Source of the DNA: Chitinophagaceae bacterium
Lineage (GTDB): Bacteria > Bacteroidota > Bacteroidia > Chitinophagales > Chitinophagaceae
Length of the DNA stretch: 64,000 nucleotides
Direction: 5' to 3'
NCBI GenBank assembly: GCA_018335935.1
Contig: JAGXRG010000012.1
Location: 186,001-250,000 of the forward strand
Shown: positions 53,593 through 62,256 of the stretch, piece after piece
Layout: the number at the start of each line of letters is the position of its first letter
Numbering within the stretch: the first letter of the stretch is position 1
Made by a program: the position numbers and the translations under genes
Notes under the pieces: generated by a model
Told to the model about the DNA's origin: nothing
Database searches by the model: none
Seen by the model: the letters and a program-made list of their open reading frames with translations, nothing else

Positions 53593-54726
53593 ATGAAAAT
53601 TGCAGTTTTAGGTGCAGGAATGGTGGGCAGAACAATTGCCTTAGATTTAGCTAAAGATTATGCTGTTACAAGTTTTGATTATAGTAATAAAAACTTAGAA
53701 TTGCTTTCAAAATTAAATTCAACAATTAAAACAGTTGAAGTAGATTTAACACTATACAATGAGTATACTCAACTTTTAAATCCTTTTGATATTATTGTGA
53801 TAGCAGTTCCAGGTTTCATGGGTTACAAAACATTAGAAGCCGTAATTGAGTGTGGCAAAAATGTTGCTGACATCTCTTTCTTTCCTGAAAATGCTTTACA
53901 ACTTAACGAACTTGCTATTCAACATCAGGTTACAGCTATTACTGATATTGGTGTTGCTCCAGGAATGAGTAATTTAATTTTAGGAAGATATAACGAAGAA
54001 ATGCAAGTTCAAAATTTTGAATGTTATGTTGGTGGCTTACCAAAAATTAGAAAAAAACCTTTTGAGTACAAAGCACCCTTCTCTCCTATTGATGTTTTAG
54101 AAGAATATACCAGACCAGCACGTTTACAAGAAAATGGTTTTGTAATTACTAGACCAGCATTGAGTGAAACTGAACTCATGCATTTTGATGGTATTGGAAC
54201 GCTGGAAGCCTTTAATACAGACGGTTTGAGAAGTTTACTTTTCACTATGAACCACATTCCTAATCTAAAAGAAAAAACATTAAGATATCCTGGTCATGTT
54301 GAATTAATTATTGCATTAAAAGATGCTGGATTTTTCAATAAGAAAACAATCAACATAAATGGAATAGAAATTTCACCATTAGAATTTACTTCTAAAATTT
54401 TATTTAAAGAATGGAAATTAAATGATGATGAAGAAGAATTAACTGTGATGAAAGTCATTATTGATGGCACAGAAAATGGTGTAACTAAAAAAGTAGTTTA
54501 TGAATTGTTAGACGAATATGATACAACAACCAAACTATCTTCAATGTCATGCTCAACAGGATATACTTGTACTGCTGCTGTTAACTTAATTGCCAAAAAT
54601 ATGTTTTCTGATAAAGGTGTTTTTCCACCAGAATTTGTAGGAAAATACCAAGCATGTTTTGAGTTTATTTTAAATTATTTGAAAGAGAGAAATGTAATTT
54701 GGAAAAAGAAAGAATTAGCAATTTAG
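53593..54726 (+). CDS. Saccharopine dehydrogenase-family protein
   Basis: A 377-residue oxidoreductase. The nucleotide loop MKIAVLGAGMVGRTIALDL starts a Rossmann domain, continued by DIIVIAVPGFMGYKTLEAVI and TDIGVAPGMSNLILGRY. The C-terminal substrate domain has DGIGTLEAFNTDGLRSLL and RYPGHVELIIALKDAGFF. It resembles lysine 6-dehydrogenase/saccharopine reductase-like proteins, so it likely acts on lysine or a related amino acid. That would fit peptide import next door, but the product is not proven. Its stop overlaps the aroE stop by four bases. Confidence 0.8.
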   Translation: MKIAVLGAGMVGRTIALDLAKDYAVTSFDYSNKNLELLSKLNSTIKTVEVDLTLYNEYTQLLNPFDIIVIAVPGFMGYKTLEAVIECGKNVADISFFPENALQLNELAIQHQVTAITDIGVAPGMSNLILGRYNEEMQVQNFECYVGGLPKIRKKPFEYKAPFSPIDVLEEYTRPARLQENGFVITRPALSETELMHFDGIGTLEAFNTDGLRSLLFTMNHIPNLKEKTLRYPGHVELIIALKDAGFFNKKTININGIEISPLEFTSKILFKEWKLNDDEEELTVMKVIIDGTENGVTKKVVYELLDEYDTTTKLSSMSCSTGYTCTAAVNLIAKNMFSDKGVFPPEFVGKYQACFEFILNYLKERNVIWKKKELAI

Positions 54727-55451
54727 CTATTCCAAATTTTCCAGTTTTCTTCTGCTTGTAAACAAAGCATTTCATAACCATTTTTTACAAATGCTTTTTG
54801 AGCTAACCCTTTTTTCATGAAAAGAGTTTCGGATGGATTATATACCAAATCAAACAAATAATGTTTTGAACTGAGGTAGTGATATGGAATATCTGGACAA
54901 GTGTCTTCCAATGGAAAGGTTCCTAAAGGAGTTGTGTTAATTATAATTTGATGAGAAGAAATTAAATCATCAGTCAACTCATCATAAGTTATACAATGTT
55001 TAGATTTAGTTCTATTAACTATTGAATAATCAATTTTCAATTTATTCAGCACAAATTTTATTGAAGCAGCCGCACCACCATTACCCAGTATTAATGCTTT
55101 CTGATGAAATGGTTTAAGATCTTTTATAAAAGATTGTTCAAACCCAATAAAGTCGGTATTAAAACCATATAATTTGCCTTCAATTACTTTGACACAATTA
55201 CATGCATTTATTTTCTTTACTGCATCATTTATTGAGAATAAAAAAGGAAGAATTTGTTGTTTATATGGAATGGTAACTGCAAATCCTTTAATAGAATCAT
55301 CTTGAATTAAATTTTGAACTAATTCAATTTTTTCTATATCAAAAAGACTAAACTGTGCATTTTGAATATTTTCTTGCTCAAACTTTTTATCGAAATATTT
55401 TTTCGAAAAAGAATGTGTTAAAGGATGACCTATTAAGCCAAAAACATTCAT
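54723..55451 (-). CDS. aroE: Shikimate dehydrogenase
   Basis: A 242-residue enzyme reducing 3-dehydroshikimate with NADPH. VFGLIGHPLTHSFSKKYF binds shikimate. The catalytic Lys is in TIPYKQQILPF and the Asp in NTDFIGFEQSF. The cofactor loop is LGNGGAAASIKFVL. The protein is somewhat short, as is usual in Bacteroidota. It starts at the stop of the ComA-like gene with a one-base overlap, so both come from one transcript. It feeds the chorismate used by PabB. Confidence 0.92.
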   Translation of the reverse strand: MNVFGLIGHPLTHSFSKKYFDKKFEQENIQNAQFSLFDIEKIELVQNLIQDDSIKGFAVTIPYKQQILPFLFSINDAVKKINACNCVKVIEGKLYGFNTDFIGFEQSFIKDLKPFHQKALILGNGGAAASIKFVLNKLKIDYSIVNRTKSKHCITYDELTDDLISSHQIIINTTPLGTFPLEDTCPDIPYHYLSSKHYLFDLVYNPSETLFMKKGLAQKAFVKNGYEMLCLQAEENWKIWNS

Positions 55452-56218
55452 TAAGATTTTTTATCTAAGTATAAAAAGAAAGTATCACCACGTAAACCTA
55501 TTCTCATTGCTTCTAAAGGTAATACTTCATTAGGTGCAATATTTCCTAAATTAACATTACAACCAATTAATTCTAAGAAGTAGAGTTGTTGTGCTTTTTG
55601 TGGAGCTTCCCAAATAATTTTTTCTTCAGGGATTTGAGTTAATATTTCTTGCACTAATCCTTCACGAACTTCTCCAGATCCTCTATAAATACCTACATTA
55701 CCAGCTTCTCTAGCTTCTGCAATTACATAAGTAGAACCTGCTTCTAGTTCTGCTCTCATTAATTCTATCCATTTATAAGGGGGAATAATATGTGCAGCAT
55801 CTTTACTTCCAACCTCACTTAAAACAGTAGCATGTTTAGTAAGTTTTTCAATATAACCGCATTTTTCTGTGTGAGGAATAGTAATCGATCCATCACTTAC
55901 TTCAATATATTCTACTCCATAATCTTTACAAATTGCAATAAAATCATCAAACTGATTTCTTATTAAAAATGCTTCGAACAATGTTCCACCAAAATAAATG
56001 GGCATTCCAGCATTTTTATATACTTCTATTTTTTCTCTAAGATTTGGTGTTACGTAAGAAGTTCCAAAACCAAATTTTACAATATCTACATGCGGACCTG
56101 CAATTTCTAAAAAATTCTTTGTTTCTCCAATACTCAGGCCTTTATCCATAACCATAGTTATACCATGATGTCTAGGTTTTAGATTTCTTGTAGGAATTTG
56201 ATTTAGATTAAAATTCAT
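55451..56218 (-). CDS. Phosphosulfolactate synthase (ComA/HSA32 family)
   Basis: A 255-residue TIM-barrel protein with the ComA pattern: HGITMVMDKGLSIGETKNFL, DIVKFGFGTSYV, MPIYFGGTLFEAF, YIEVSDGSITIP and a GIYRGSGEVR loop. The archaeal enzyme joins phosphoenolpyruvate and sulfite on the way to coenzyme M. In bacteria, members occur without the rest of that pathway, and plant relatives (HSA32) have a heat-memory role. The other coenzyme M genes are absent here. A role in sulfonate or sulfonolipid metabolism is possible. It is directly upstream of aroE on one transcript. Confidence 0.82.
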   Translation of the reverse strand: MNFNLNQIPTRNLKPRHHGITMVMDKGLSIGETKNFLEIAGPHVDIVKFGFGTSYVTPNLREKIEVYKNAGMPIYFGGTLFEAFLIRNQFDDFIAICKDYGVEYIEVSDGSITIPHTEKCGYIEKLTKHATVLSEVGSKDAAHIIPPYKWIELMRAELEAGSTYVIAEAREAGNVGIYRGSGEVREGLVQEILTQIPEEKIIWEAPQKAQQLYFLELIGCNVNLGNIAPNEVLPLEAMRIGLRGDTFFLYLDKKS

Positions 56219-56301
56219 TTCATATTAATTTAAGCAAAGCAAATGTAAGGTTTGAGTAGAATTTGGTTTACATGATTATCATCATAAAAATTAAATAAGC
56301 A

Positions 56302-56928
56302 TTAAAGTTTTCTTTTTTGCAAAATTTTACTGTTTATAAAATAAGAACTATATACTGTAATAATTGCAACTATAATACCACCTGCTACATCAATTGGAAA
56401 ATGTTGAGCCTGATACACTCTTGAATAACCAACTATAATTGCTAAAACAAATCCTGTGGCTATCCAACGATTACTTTTATTAATTAAACATAAAAGCAAA
56501 TACATAGTAAAAGCTTGAGTGGTATGACCTGAAGGAAAGCTTCCCACCAAATGAATAGTAATACCAGGTATGGTATGAATGATATTCTTTAAGTGTGGCA
56601 ATGCTTCTAGTGGTCGGGGTTGATTGACAAAAACTGACCCTTTAACAAAATGAACAATGATTGTTGAAATGATTATAGAAAACAGAATCAGCAAAAACTG
56701 TTTTTTGTCTTTCCATAAAAAAAATAAAACAAATACTGCCCAAATTACACCATCGCCCAAATATGTAGTATACTCAAAAAAAATATCAGCAATTTTTCCT
56801 AAATCAGTATTTAAAATTAAAAATAAATTTTCTTTTCCAAGAATAATTGAAAAACCTGTAATGATTATTGCAGCAAATAAGCTAATGATAGTAGCTTTGT
56901 GCAAATTATTTAAATTGTAGAATTGCAT
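56302..56928 (-). CDS. PAP2-family membrane phosphatase
   Basis: 208 residues from the ATG at 56928 (MQFYNLNNLH); the frame extends to 56982 with a stretch that looks untranslated. Five or six membrane helices carry the three acid-phosphatase motifs: KGSVFVNQPRP, GSFPSGHTTQAF and GYSRVYQAQHFPIDVAGG. Substrates of the family are lipid phosphates such as phosphatidate or undecaprenyl diphosphate. Divergent from upp. Confidence 0.87.
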   Translation of the reverse strand: MQFYNLNNLHKATIISLFAAIIITGFSIILGKENLFLILNTDLGKIADIFFEYTTYLGDGVIWAVFVLFFLWKDKKQFLLILFSIIISTIIVHFVKGSVFVNQPRPLEALPHLKNIIHTIPGITIHLVGSFPSGHTTQAFTMYLLLCLINKSNRWIATGFVLAIIVGYSRVYQAQHFPIDVAGGIIVAIITVYSSYFINSKILQKRKL

Positions 56929-56992
56929 ATGAAATACAAAGTTCAGTGCTTTAAAACATTTTAAGTACTTTTCATCCTCCAAATAATTAAAG

Positions 56993-57646
56993 ATGGTTAC
57001 AAATTTGAGTGAAAATCATAGTTTATTGACTAATTGGATAGCAGAAATTAGAGATGTTGCAATTCAGAACGATCGTTTAAGATTTAGAAGAAATTTGCAA
57101 CGTGTGGGTGAAATTGCTGCATATGAAATTAGTAAAGAACTTCCTTTTGATTTAGTTGAAACACAAACTCCACTTGGAATACATGAAAGCAAGGTATTAA
57201 GAAGTCAGCCTGTTTTAGCTACTATTTTACGTGCAGGACTACCCCTACATCAGGGCATGTTGAATTATTTCGATAAAGCCGATAATGCATTTATTTCTGC
57301 ATATAGAAAACACCATAACGATGGAACATTTGAAATTTGTTTAGATTACATGAGTTGTCCGAGCCTAGAAGGAAGAATTGTAATTATTAGTGACCCAATG
57401 CTAGCAACTGGTTCATCAATTGTAAAAACAATTCAAATTATGAGAGAAGATGGTGCACCTGCAGCAATTCATGTAGTGTGTGCTATTGCAAGCTCTGTTG
57501 GTATAGAATATATTTATAGAGAATGTGGTAATGATATTAAAATTTGGTGTGGTGATATTGACGAAGAATTAACAGCTAAAGGATACATTGTTCCTGGCTT
57601 GGGCGATGCTGGTGATTTAGCTTATGGAACAAAAATGCAATCTTAA
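56993..57646 (+). CDS. upp: Uracil phosphoribosyltransferase
   Basis: A 217-residue salvage enzyme joining uracil and PRPP to UMP. Marks are VLATILRAGLPLHQGMLNYF, ISDPMLATGSSIVKTI (PRPP loop) and the uracil-binding end IVPGLGDAGDLAYGTK. It competes for the same base that the pyrimidine operon at 8510-19357 degrades. Full length and single. Confidence 0.93.
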   Translation: MVTNLSENHSLLTNWIAEIRDVAIQNDRLRFRRNLQRVGEIAAYEISKELPFDLVETQTPLGIHESKVLRSQPVLATILRAGLPLHQGMLNYFDKADNAFISAYRKHHNDGTFEICLDYMSCPSLEGRIVIISDPMLATGSSIVKTIQIMREDGAPAAIHVVCAIASSVGIEYIYRECGNDIKIWCGDIDEELTAKGYIVPGLGDAGDLAYGTKMQS

Positions 57647-57721
57647 TTTTTTATAATCAAAATGTTAAAATAATAAACTGCACTTTTATTTTAACGAATT
57701 TGGGTAATTTCGAAAGTTCTA

Positions 57722-58726
57722 ATGAAAAGATTTCTTGCTTTATTTTTATTGATAGCAATACATGAGGTTGGTTATTCACAAGACCCACATTATTCTCAAT
57801 TTTTTGCTTCGCCACTTACATTAAATCCTGCATTAACAGGAAAATTTAATGGTGCTTATAGAATAGCAGGAAATCACAGAAACCAATGGCCATCTATAAA
57901 CAATGCATTTATTACAAATACAGCATCTATAGATTTTCATATTCTTCAAAATAAAATCTCAGCTAATGATGCTTGGGGTGTTGGGTTTACTTTTTTAAAT
58001 GATAATAGTGCTAATAGTGCAGTAAAATTTAATTATGCTTCTTTCTCTACTGCATATCATAAAGGATTAGATGAGGATGGAAACAACCAATTAAGTATAG
58101 GCATTCAAGCTACCTATGCTAATATGAATATTAATACTCTGAATTTAAAGTTTGAAGATCAGTTAACTACTTTAGGATTTACAGGAACAACCTCTGAAGT
58201 TTTTAATAATTCTACTTTACAATCTTCTTACTTCGATATTAATGCTGGAGTTTTATTTAATGGTAGTACCGGCGAAAACAATAATTATTATGCTGGTATA
58301 AGCATGTACCATATTAATAAACCTTATCAAAAATTTACAGGTACCGAATATTCTTTAAATGCAAGAATTACTGCTCATTTTGGGGGATATTATATGTTTA
58401 ACGACAATTTTGGTTTTCATTTAAGTGGATTACATAGTATGCAAGGAAGAAGTAATGAAACAGTTATAGGTGGAGCTGCTGAATTTATTGCAAATCCTGA
58501 TATGAGGAACAGAGTTAGCTTATATGCCGGAACTTGGCTAAGATTTAATGATGCATTTATTCCATATATAGGTATTGAATATTCTAACACTAGATTAGGC
58601 ATAAGTTACGATGTAAATACTTCGTCGTTACAAACTGCATCTGCAAGTAGAGGTGGATTAGAAATATCATTAATCTATAATCACCCCACCAATAACGACA
58701 GACCAATTGCTTGTCCTAAGTTTTAG
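57722..58726 (+). CDS. Type IX secretion membrane protein, PorP/SprF family
   Basis: A 334-residue outer-membrane barrel. The signal peptide ends VGYSQ, followed by the family start DPHYSQFFASPLTLNPALTG. Later ANMNINTLNLKFEDQL, YYAGISMYHINKPYQKF and RLGISYDVNTSSL fit the pattern. Members assist gliding adhesins or T9SS cargo, usually beside a large secreted protein; none is present here, so this is a solo copy. The organism therefore probably has a type IX system. Confidence 0.88.
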   Translation: MKRFLALFLLIAIHEVGYSQDPHYSQFFASPLTLNPALTGKFNGAYRIAGNHRNQWPSINNAFITNTASIDFHILQNKISANDAWGVGFTFLNDNSANSAVKFNYASFSTAYHKGLDEDGNNQLSIGIQATYANMNINTLNLKFEDQLTTLGFTGTTSEVFNNSTLQSSYFDINAGVLFNGSTGENNNYYAGISMYHINKPYQKFTGTEYSLNARITAHFGGYYMFNDNFGFHLSGLHSMQGRSNETVIGGAAEFIANPDMRNRVSLYAGTWLRFNDAFIPYIGIEYSNTRLGISYDVNTSSLQTASASRGGLEISLIYNHPTNNDRPIACPKF

Positions 58727-58751
58727 TAGTACCTTTTAAATTCTTATTTAA

Positions 58752-58759
58752 TACATTTG
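58752..58759 (+). promoter_or_regulatory. Candidate -7 box upstream of lolD
   Basis: TACATTTG matches TAnnTTTG exactly and ends 17 bases before the lolD ATG at 58777, like the purA box. No clear -33 TTG. Confidence 0.4.
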
Positions 58760-58776
58760 AGCATTAAACCATAGTG

Positions 58777-59430
58777 ATGTTAGTAGCAAAAAACATTATA
58801 AAAAATTACGGCTCTTTACAAGTATTAAAATCAGTAGATGTTGAAATTCAAAAAGGAGAATTAGTGTGCATTACAGGTTCTTCTGGTGCTGGCAAAAGCA
58901 CTTTACTTCATATATTAGGAACACTTGATCAACCAGATACTGGAGAAGTTTTGATACACCAACAACCCATACACCATTTAACTGGTAAAAAGTTAGCTGC
59001 TTTTCGTAATAAGCATATAGGTTTTGTTTTTCAGTTTCACCATTTATTACCTGAGTTTAGTGCAATAGAAAATGTTTGTATTCCTGGATGGATTGCAGGT
59101 AGAAAGAAAAACGAATTGCAGATGGCTGCTAAAAATATATTAAAAAGACTTGGATTAGCTGATAGAATTGAAAACAAGCCCAATCAGTTAAGTGGAGGAG
59201 AACAACAACGTGTTGCTGTAGCAAGGGCACTAATTAATAATCCTGATATTATTTTTGCTGATGAACCTACAGGAAATTTAGATAGTAAACACGCCAAAGA
59301 ATTACATCAATTATTTGTTGAATTGAGTGAAGAATTTAATCAAACATTTGTGATTGTAACTCATAATCTCGAGTTAGCTTCTCTCAGCAAAAGAGTACTT
59401 AAAATGAAAGATGGTAAATTTGAAAATTAA
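58777..59430 (+). CDS. lolD: ABC transporter ATP-binding protein, LolD-like
   Basis: 217 residues from the ATG at 58777 (a GTG just before is in frame). All ATPase motifs are intact: ITGSSGAGKSTLLHILG (Walker A), FVFQFHHLLPEFSA (Q-loop), NQLSGGEQQRVAVARAL (signature), IIFADEPTGNLDS (Walker B) and VTHNLELA. The family powers release of lipoproteins from the inner membrane with LolC/E; MacB-type exporters are an alternative. No permease is adjacent. The enoyl-CoA hydratase gene follows after eight bases. Confidence 0.85.
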   Translation: MLVAKNIIKNYGSLQVLKSVDVEIQKGELVCITGSSGAGKSTLLHILGTLDQPDTGEVLIHQQPIHHLTGKKLAAFRNKHIGFVFQFHHLLPEFSAIENVCIPGWIAGRKKNELQMAAKNILKRLGLADRIENKPNQLSGGEQQRVAVARALINNPDIIFADEPTGNLDSKHAKELHQLFVELSEEFNQTFVIVTHNLELASLSKRVLKMKDGKFEN

Positions 59431-59438
59431 TATGTGCT

Positions 59439-60218
59439 ATGTCTAATTCAGTATTACTAGAAATAAAAAACAATATTGCATTTATCACCTTAAATAGACC
59501 AGATAAATTCAATTCTTTCAATAAAGAAATGGCTTTTAGTATGCAAGCTATTTTAGATGTGTGTGCAAAAAATAAAACAATCCGTTGCATTTTAATTACT
59601 GGCAATGGTAAAGCATTTAGTGCAGGACAAGATATAGGAGAACTTACATCAGAAAACCCTCCAACCATTTCTCAAATATTATGTGATCACTATAATCCTA
59701 TTGTAACTAGAATTAGAAATATTCCATTACCCATAGTTTGTGCTGTAAATGGTGTTGCTGCAGGTGCAGGAGCCAATATTGCTTTGGCTTGTGATATAGT
59801 GGTAGCTGCTAACTCTGCAAGTTTTATACAGGCATTTAGTAAAATTGGATTAATTCCAGATAGTGGTGGAACTTATACTTTACCAAGACTCATTGGCTTT
59901 CAAAAAGCTGCTGCATTAATGATGTTGGGAGATAAAGTTTCTGCTGTTGAAGCTCTACAAATGGGTATGATTTATAAAGTTTTTGCAGATGAAAACTTAG
60001 AAATGGAAAGTTTAAACATTGCAACTACATTGGCAAACATGCCAACAAAAGGCTTAGCTTACACAAAATTTGTTTTAAATCATTCAGCTCATAACTCACT
60101 TGAAGAACAATTGAAACTTGAAGATGAATTTCAACAATTATCTGCAAAAACATATGATTACAACGAAGGCATTAATGCATTCTTAGAAAAAAGAAAACCT
60201 GTTTTTAAAGGAGAATAA
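59439..60218 (+). CDS. Enoyl-CoA hydratase/isomerase (PaaG/PaaB-like)
   Basis: A 259-residue crotonase. The oxyanion-hole segments are GNGKAFSAGQDIGEL and NGVAAGAGANIALACDIVV. LIPDSGGTYTLPRLIGFQKA follows, with Asp in the PDSGG motif as in PaaG-type isomerases. The KRKPVFKGE end is typical. Together with the PaaI-like and PaaY-like genes just downstream it suggests phenylacetate or related acyl-CoA breakdown. The oxygenase genes (paaABCE) are not in this window. Confidence 0.85.
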   Translation: MSNSVLLEIKNNIAFITLNRPDKFNSFNKEMAFSMQAILDVCAKNKTIRCILITGNGKAFSAGQDIGELTSENPPTISQILCDHYNPIVTRIRNIPLPIVCAVNGVAAGAGANIALACDIVVAANSASFIQAFSKIGLIPDSGGTYTLPRLIGFQKAAALMMLGDKVSAVEALQMGMIYKVFADENLEMESLNIATTLANMPTKGLAYTKFVLNHSAHNSLEEQLKLEDEFQQLSAKTYDYNEGINAFLEKRKPVFKGE

Positions 60219-60354
60219 TTTAAAATACGAAGTCAGAGGTACGAAGTCAGAAGTACGATATACGAATTACGAATTACGAATTTTAGAGTTAGAATTATGA
60301 TATTTCAATAAAACTTATTACATATAAACTAATCAACATTTCAACTTATTAACT
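60219..60354 (+). repeat. Degenerate TACGAA/AATTACGAA repeat tract
   Basis: The 136-base gap has tandem variants: tacgaagtcagaggtacgaagtcagaa, then tacgatatacgaattacgaattacgaatt, then gttagaattatga. Units of about 8-14 bases are repeated imperfectly. The last part recalls the AATTATGA motif of the pyrimidine operon. No open frame or strong hairpin is visible. Confidence 0.7.
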
Positions 60355-60768
60355 ATGTCAAGTCCAAAAGAAGTTGTTAATCATATGATGCAACATGATA
60401 AATTTAGCCAATGGCTAGGCATTGAAGTATTAGATGTTAATGAAGGCTATAGTAAAATAAGAATGACAATTAGAGAAGAAATGGTAAATGGTTTTGGAAT
60501 TGCACATGGTGGTATAGCTTTTAGTTTAGCAGATAGTGCTTTTGCTTTTGCTTGTAACAACAGAAATAATTTATCCGTAGCTTTAGATACATCTATAAAT
60601 TTTACAAAGGCTGTAAACGTTAAAGATGTTTTAACTGCAGAAGCAATAGAAATTCATAATGGACGAAGTACAGGTTTATATTTAATTTCTATTTTCAACC
60701 AAAATAATGAACAAGTAGCCCATTTCAAAGGCAATTGTTTTAGAACTCATAAAAAACTTGTTGACTAA
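60355..60768 (+). CDS. PaaI-like acyl-CoA thioesterase
   Basis: A 137-residue hotdog-fold protein. FSQWLGIEVLDVNEGYSKIR and the active-site helix GFGIAHGGIAFSLADSAFAF match PaaI, which releases CoA from (hydroxy)phenylacetyl-CoA and related esters when the pathway stalls. Its partners here are the enoyl-CoA hydratase upstream and the PaaY-like gene 11 bases downstream. Confidence 0.85.
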   Translation: MSSPKEVVNHMMQHDKFSQWLGIEVLDVNEGYSKIRMTIREEMVNGFGIAHGGIAFSLADSAFAFACNNRNNLSVALDTSINFTKAVNVKDVLTAEAIEIHNGRSTGLYLISIFNQNNEQVAHFKGNCFRTHKKLVD

Positions 60769-60779
60769 AATTTAATGTA

Positions 60780-61376
60780 ATGATTTATGCTTTTGATGGT
60801 TTTATTCCAATAATTCACCCTTCTGCTTTTATTCATCCACAAGCTTGTATAACAGGCAATGTAGTGATTGGAAAAGATGTTTATATTGGACCAGGAGCTG
60901 CTCTAAGAGGCGATTGGGGTAAAATAATAATTGGAGATGGATGTAATATACAAGAGAATTGTACTGTTCATATGTTTCCAGGAGTTACAACTATTTTAAA
61001 AGCCTTTGCACATATTGGTCATGGTGCTGTTATTCATGGTGCTACCATTGGAAAAAACTGTTTAGTTGGGATGAACAGTGTTATTATGGACAATGTAATT
61101 TTAGAAGATGAATGCATTGTTGGTGCTTTAAGTTTTATTAAACAAGATTCTTCTTTTGCGAGAAGAAGTTTAATAGTTGGAAATCCTGCAAAAAAAATAA
61201 AAGATGTAAGTGATGAGATGATGCAGTGGAAAACTGGAGGAACTAAGCTATACCAATCATTACCCAAACAAATGTTTGAAACTTGGCATGAGTGTGAGCC
61301 TTTAACAGCTCCACCAAATGAAGAAAAAATTCAGGAAGAACTTTTTAAAACTTGGAAGAGAAAATCATCACTCTAA
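60780..61376 (+). CDS. PaaY-like hexapeptide-repeat protein (gamma-carbonic-anhydrase type)
   Basis: A 198-residue left-handed beta-helix protein: GNVVIGKDVYIGPGAALRGD, CNIQENCTVH, HIGHGAVIHGATIGKNCLVG and a C-terminal helical tail. The His residues in TVHMF, HIGHG and GAVIHG are spaced like the metal ligands of gamma-carbonic anhydrases. PaaY proteins hydrolyse stalled ring CoA intermediates in phenylacetate breakdown. The stop overlaps the folP stop by four bases. Confidence 0.83.
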   Translation: MIYAFDGFIPIIHPSAFIHPQACITGNVVIGKDVYIGPGAALRGDWGKIIIGDGCNIQENCTVHMFPGVTTILKAFAHIGHGAVIHGATIGKNCLVGMNSVIMDNVILEDECIVGALSFIKQDSSFARRSLIVGNPAKKIKDVSDEMMQWKTGGTKLYQSLPKQMFETWHECEPLTAPPNEEKIQEELFKTWKRKSSL

Positions 61377-62197
61377 ATAAAATAATTACCAAGTTTAATA
61401 ACTTCCACAGCTTCCTTTACATCATGCACTCGTAATATACTAGCACCATATAATATACCAATTGTGTTTAAAACTGAAGAACCATTTAAAGCTTCATCAG
61501 CAGTAATTCCTAAAGTTTTGTAAATACTGCTTTTTCGTGAAACTCCTAATAACAAAGGCTTTTGTAGCATTGTAAATTCTTTTAAATTTTTAACCAAGTT
61601 AAAATTTTGCTCAGTAGTTTTAGCAAAGCCAAATCCAATATCAAGAATTATATTTTTAATTCCTGCTTCTTCACAATGAGCAATTTTATTGATAAAATAA
61701 TTTTTTACTTCACTAACCACATTATCATATTGAGTTTGAGTTTGCATATTTTGAGGTGTTCCTTTTAAATGCATACAAACGTATGGCACATTTAGTTGAG
61801 CAACTGTTGAAAACATAGTCTCATCCAAACTTCCACCACTAATATCATTTACCATTCTTGCACCTGCCTCTACAGCAATTTTTGCAACTCTACTTTGAAA
61901 TGTATCTACAGAAATAATTACTTCTGGAAACTTTTGATGTATTCCTTCAATTAATGGAATAACTCTTTTCAATTCTTCATCAATAGAAATCATTTCACTT
62001 CCGGGTCTAGTGCTTTGTCCACCTACATCTAAAATAGTAGCACCATCTTGAACCATTTTTTCTGCAACGAATAAAGCCTCATCATTAGTTGATTTTCTGC
62101 TCTTATCATAAAAAGAATCGGGTGTAGCATTGATTATTCCCATTACAATTGCAGAACCAAACTCAAATATTTTTCCTTTACAATCTAAAGTAAACAT
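61373..62197 (-). CDS. folP: Dihydropteroate synthase
   Basis: 274 residues from the ATG at 62197 (MFTLDCKGKIFEFG); the frame could add seven from 62218. It joins p-aminobenzoate to the pterin diphosphate in folate synthesis. VMGIINATPDSFYDKS, LDVGGQSTRPGSEMIS, ISVDTFQSRVA, MVNDISGG and LLGVSRKSSIY are the standard motifs. It uses the product of the PabB route encoded at 23052-24350. It is divergent from prmC. Confidence 0.93.
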   Translation of the reverse strand: MFTLDCKGKIFEFGSAIVMGIINATPDSFYDKSRKSTNDEALFVAEKMVQDGATILDVGGQSTRPGSEMISIDEELKRVIPLIEGIHQKFPEVIISVDTFQSRVAKIAVEAGARMVNDISGGSLDETMFSTVAQLNVPYVCMHLKGTPQNMQTQTQYDNVVSEVKNYFINKIAHCEEAGIKNIILDIGFGFAKTTEQNFNLVKNLKEFTMLQKPLLLGVSRKSSIYKTLGITADEALNGSSVLNTIGILYGASILRVHDVKEAVEVIKLGNYFI

Positions 62198-62242
62198 GAT
62201 ATAAAAATGATTAAACAAAGTAACAAAGATTATAAGCTCTAT

Positions 62243-62250
62243 TATCTTTG
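62243..62250 (+). promoter_or_regulatory. Candidate -7 box right before prmC
   Basis: TATCTTTG matches TAnnTTTG exactly. The TTG inside it (62248) could be read as a start codon but is better explained as promoter sequence, with ATG 62257 the true start. This would leave little or no leader. Confidence 0.4.
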
Positions 62251-62256
62251 AACCTT

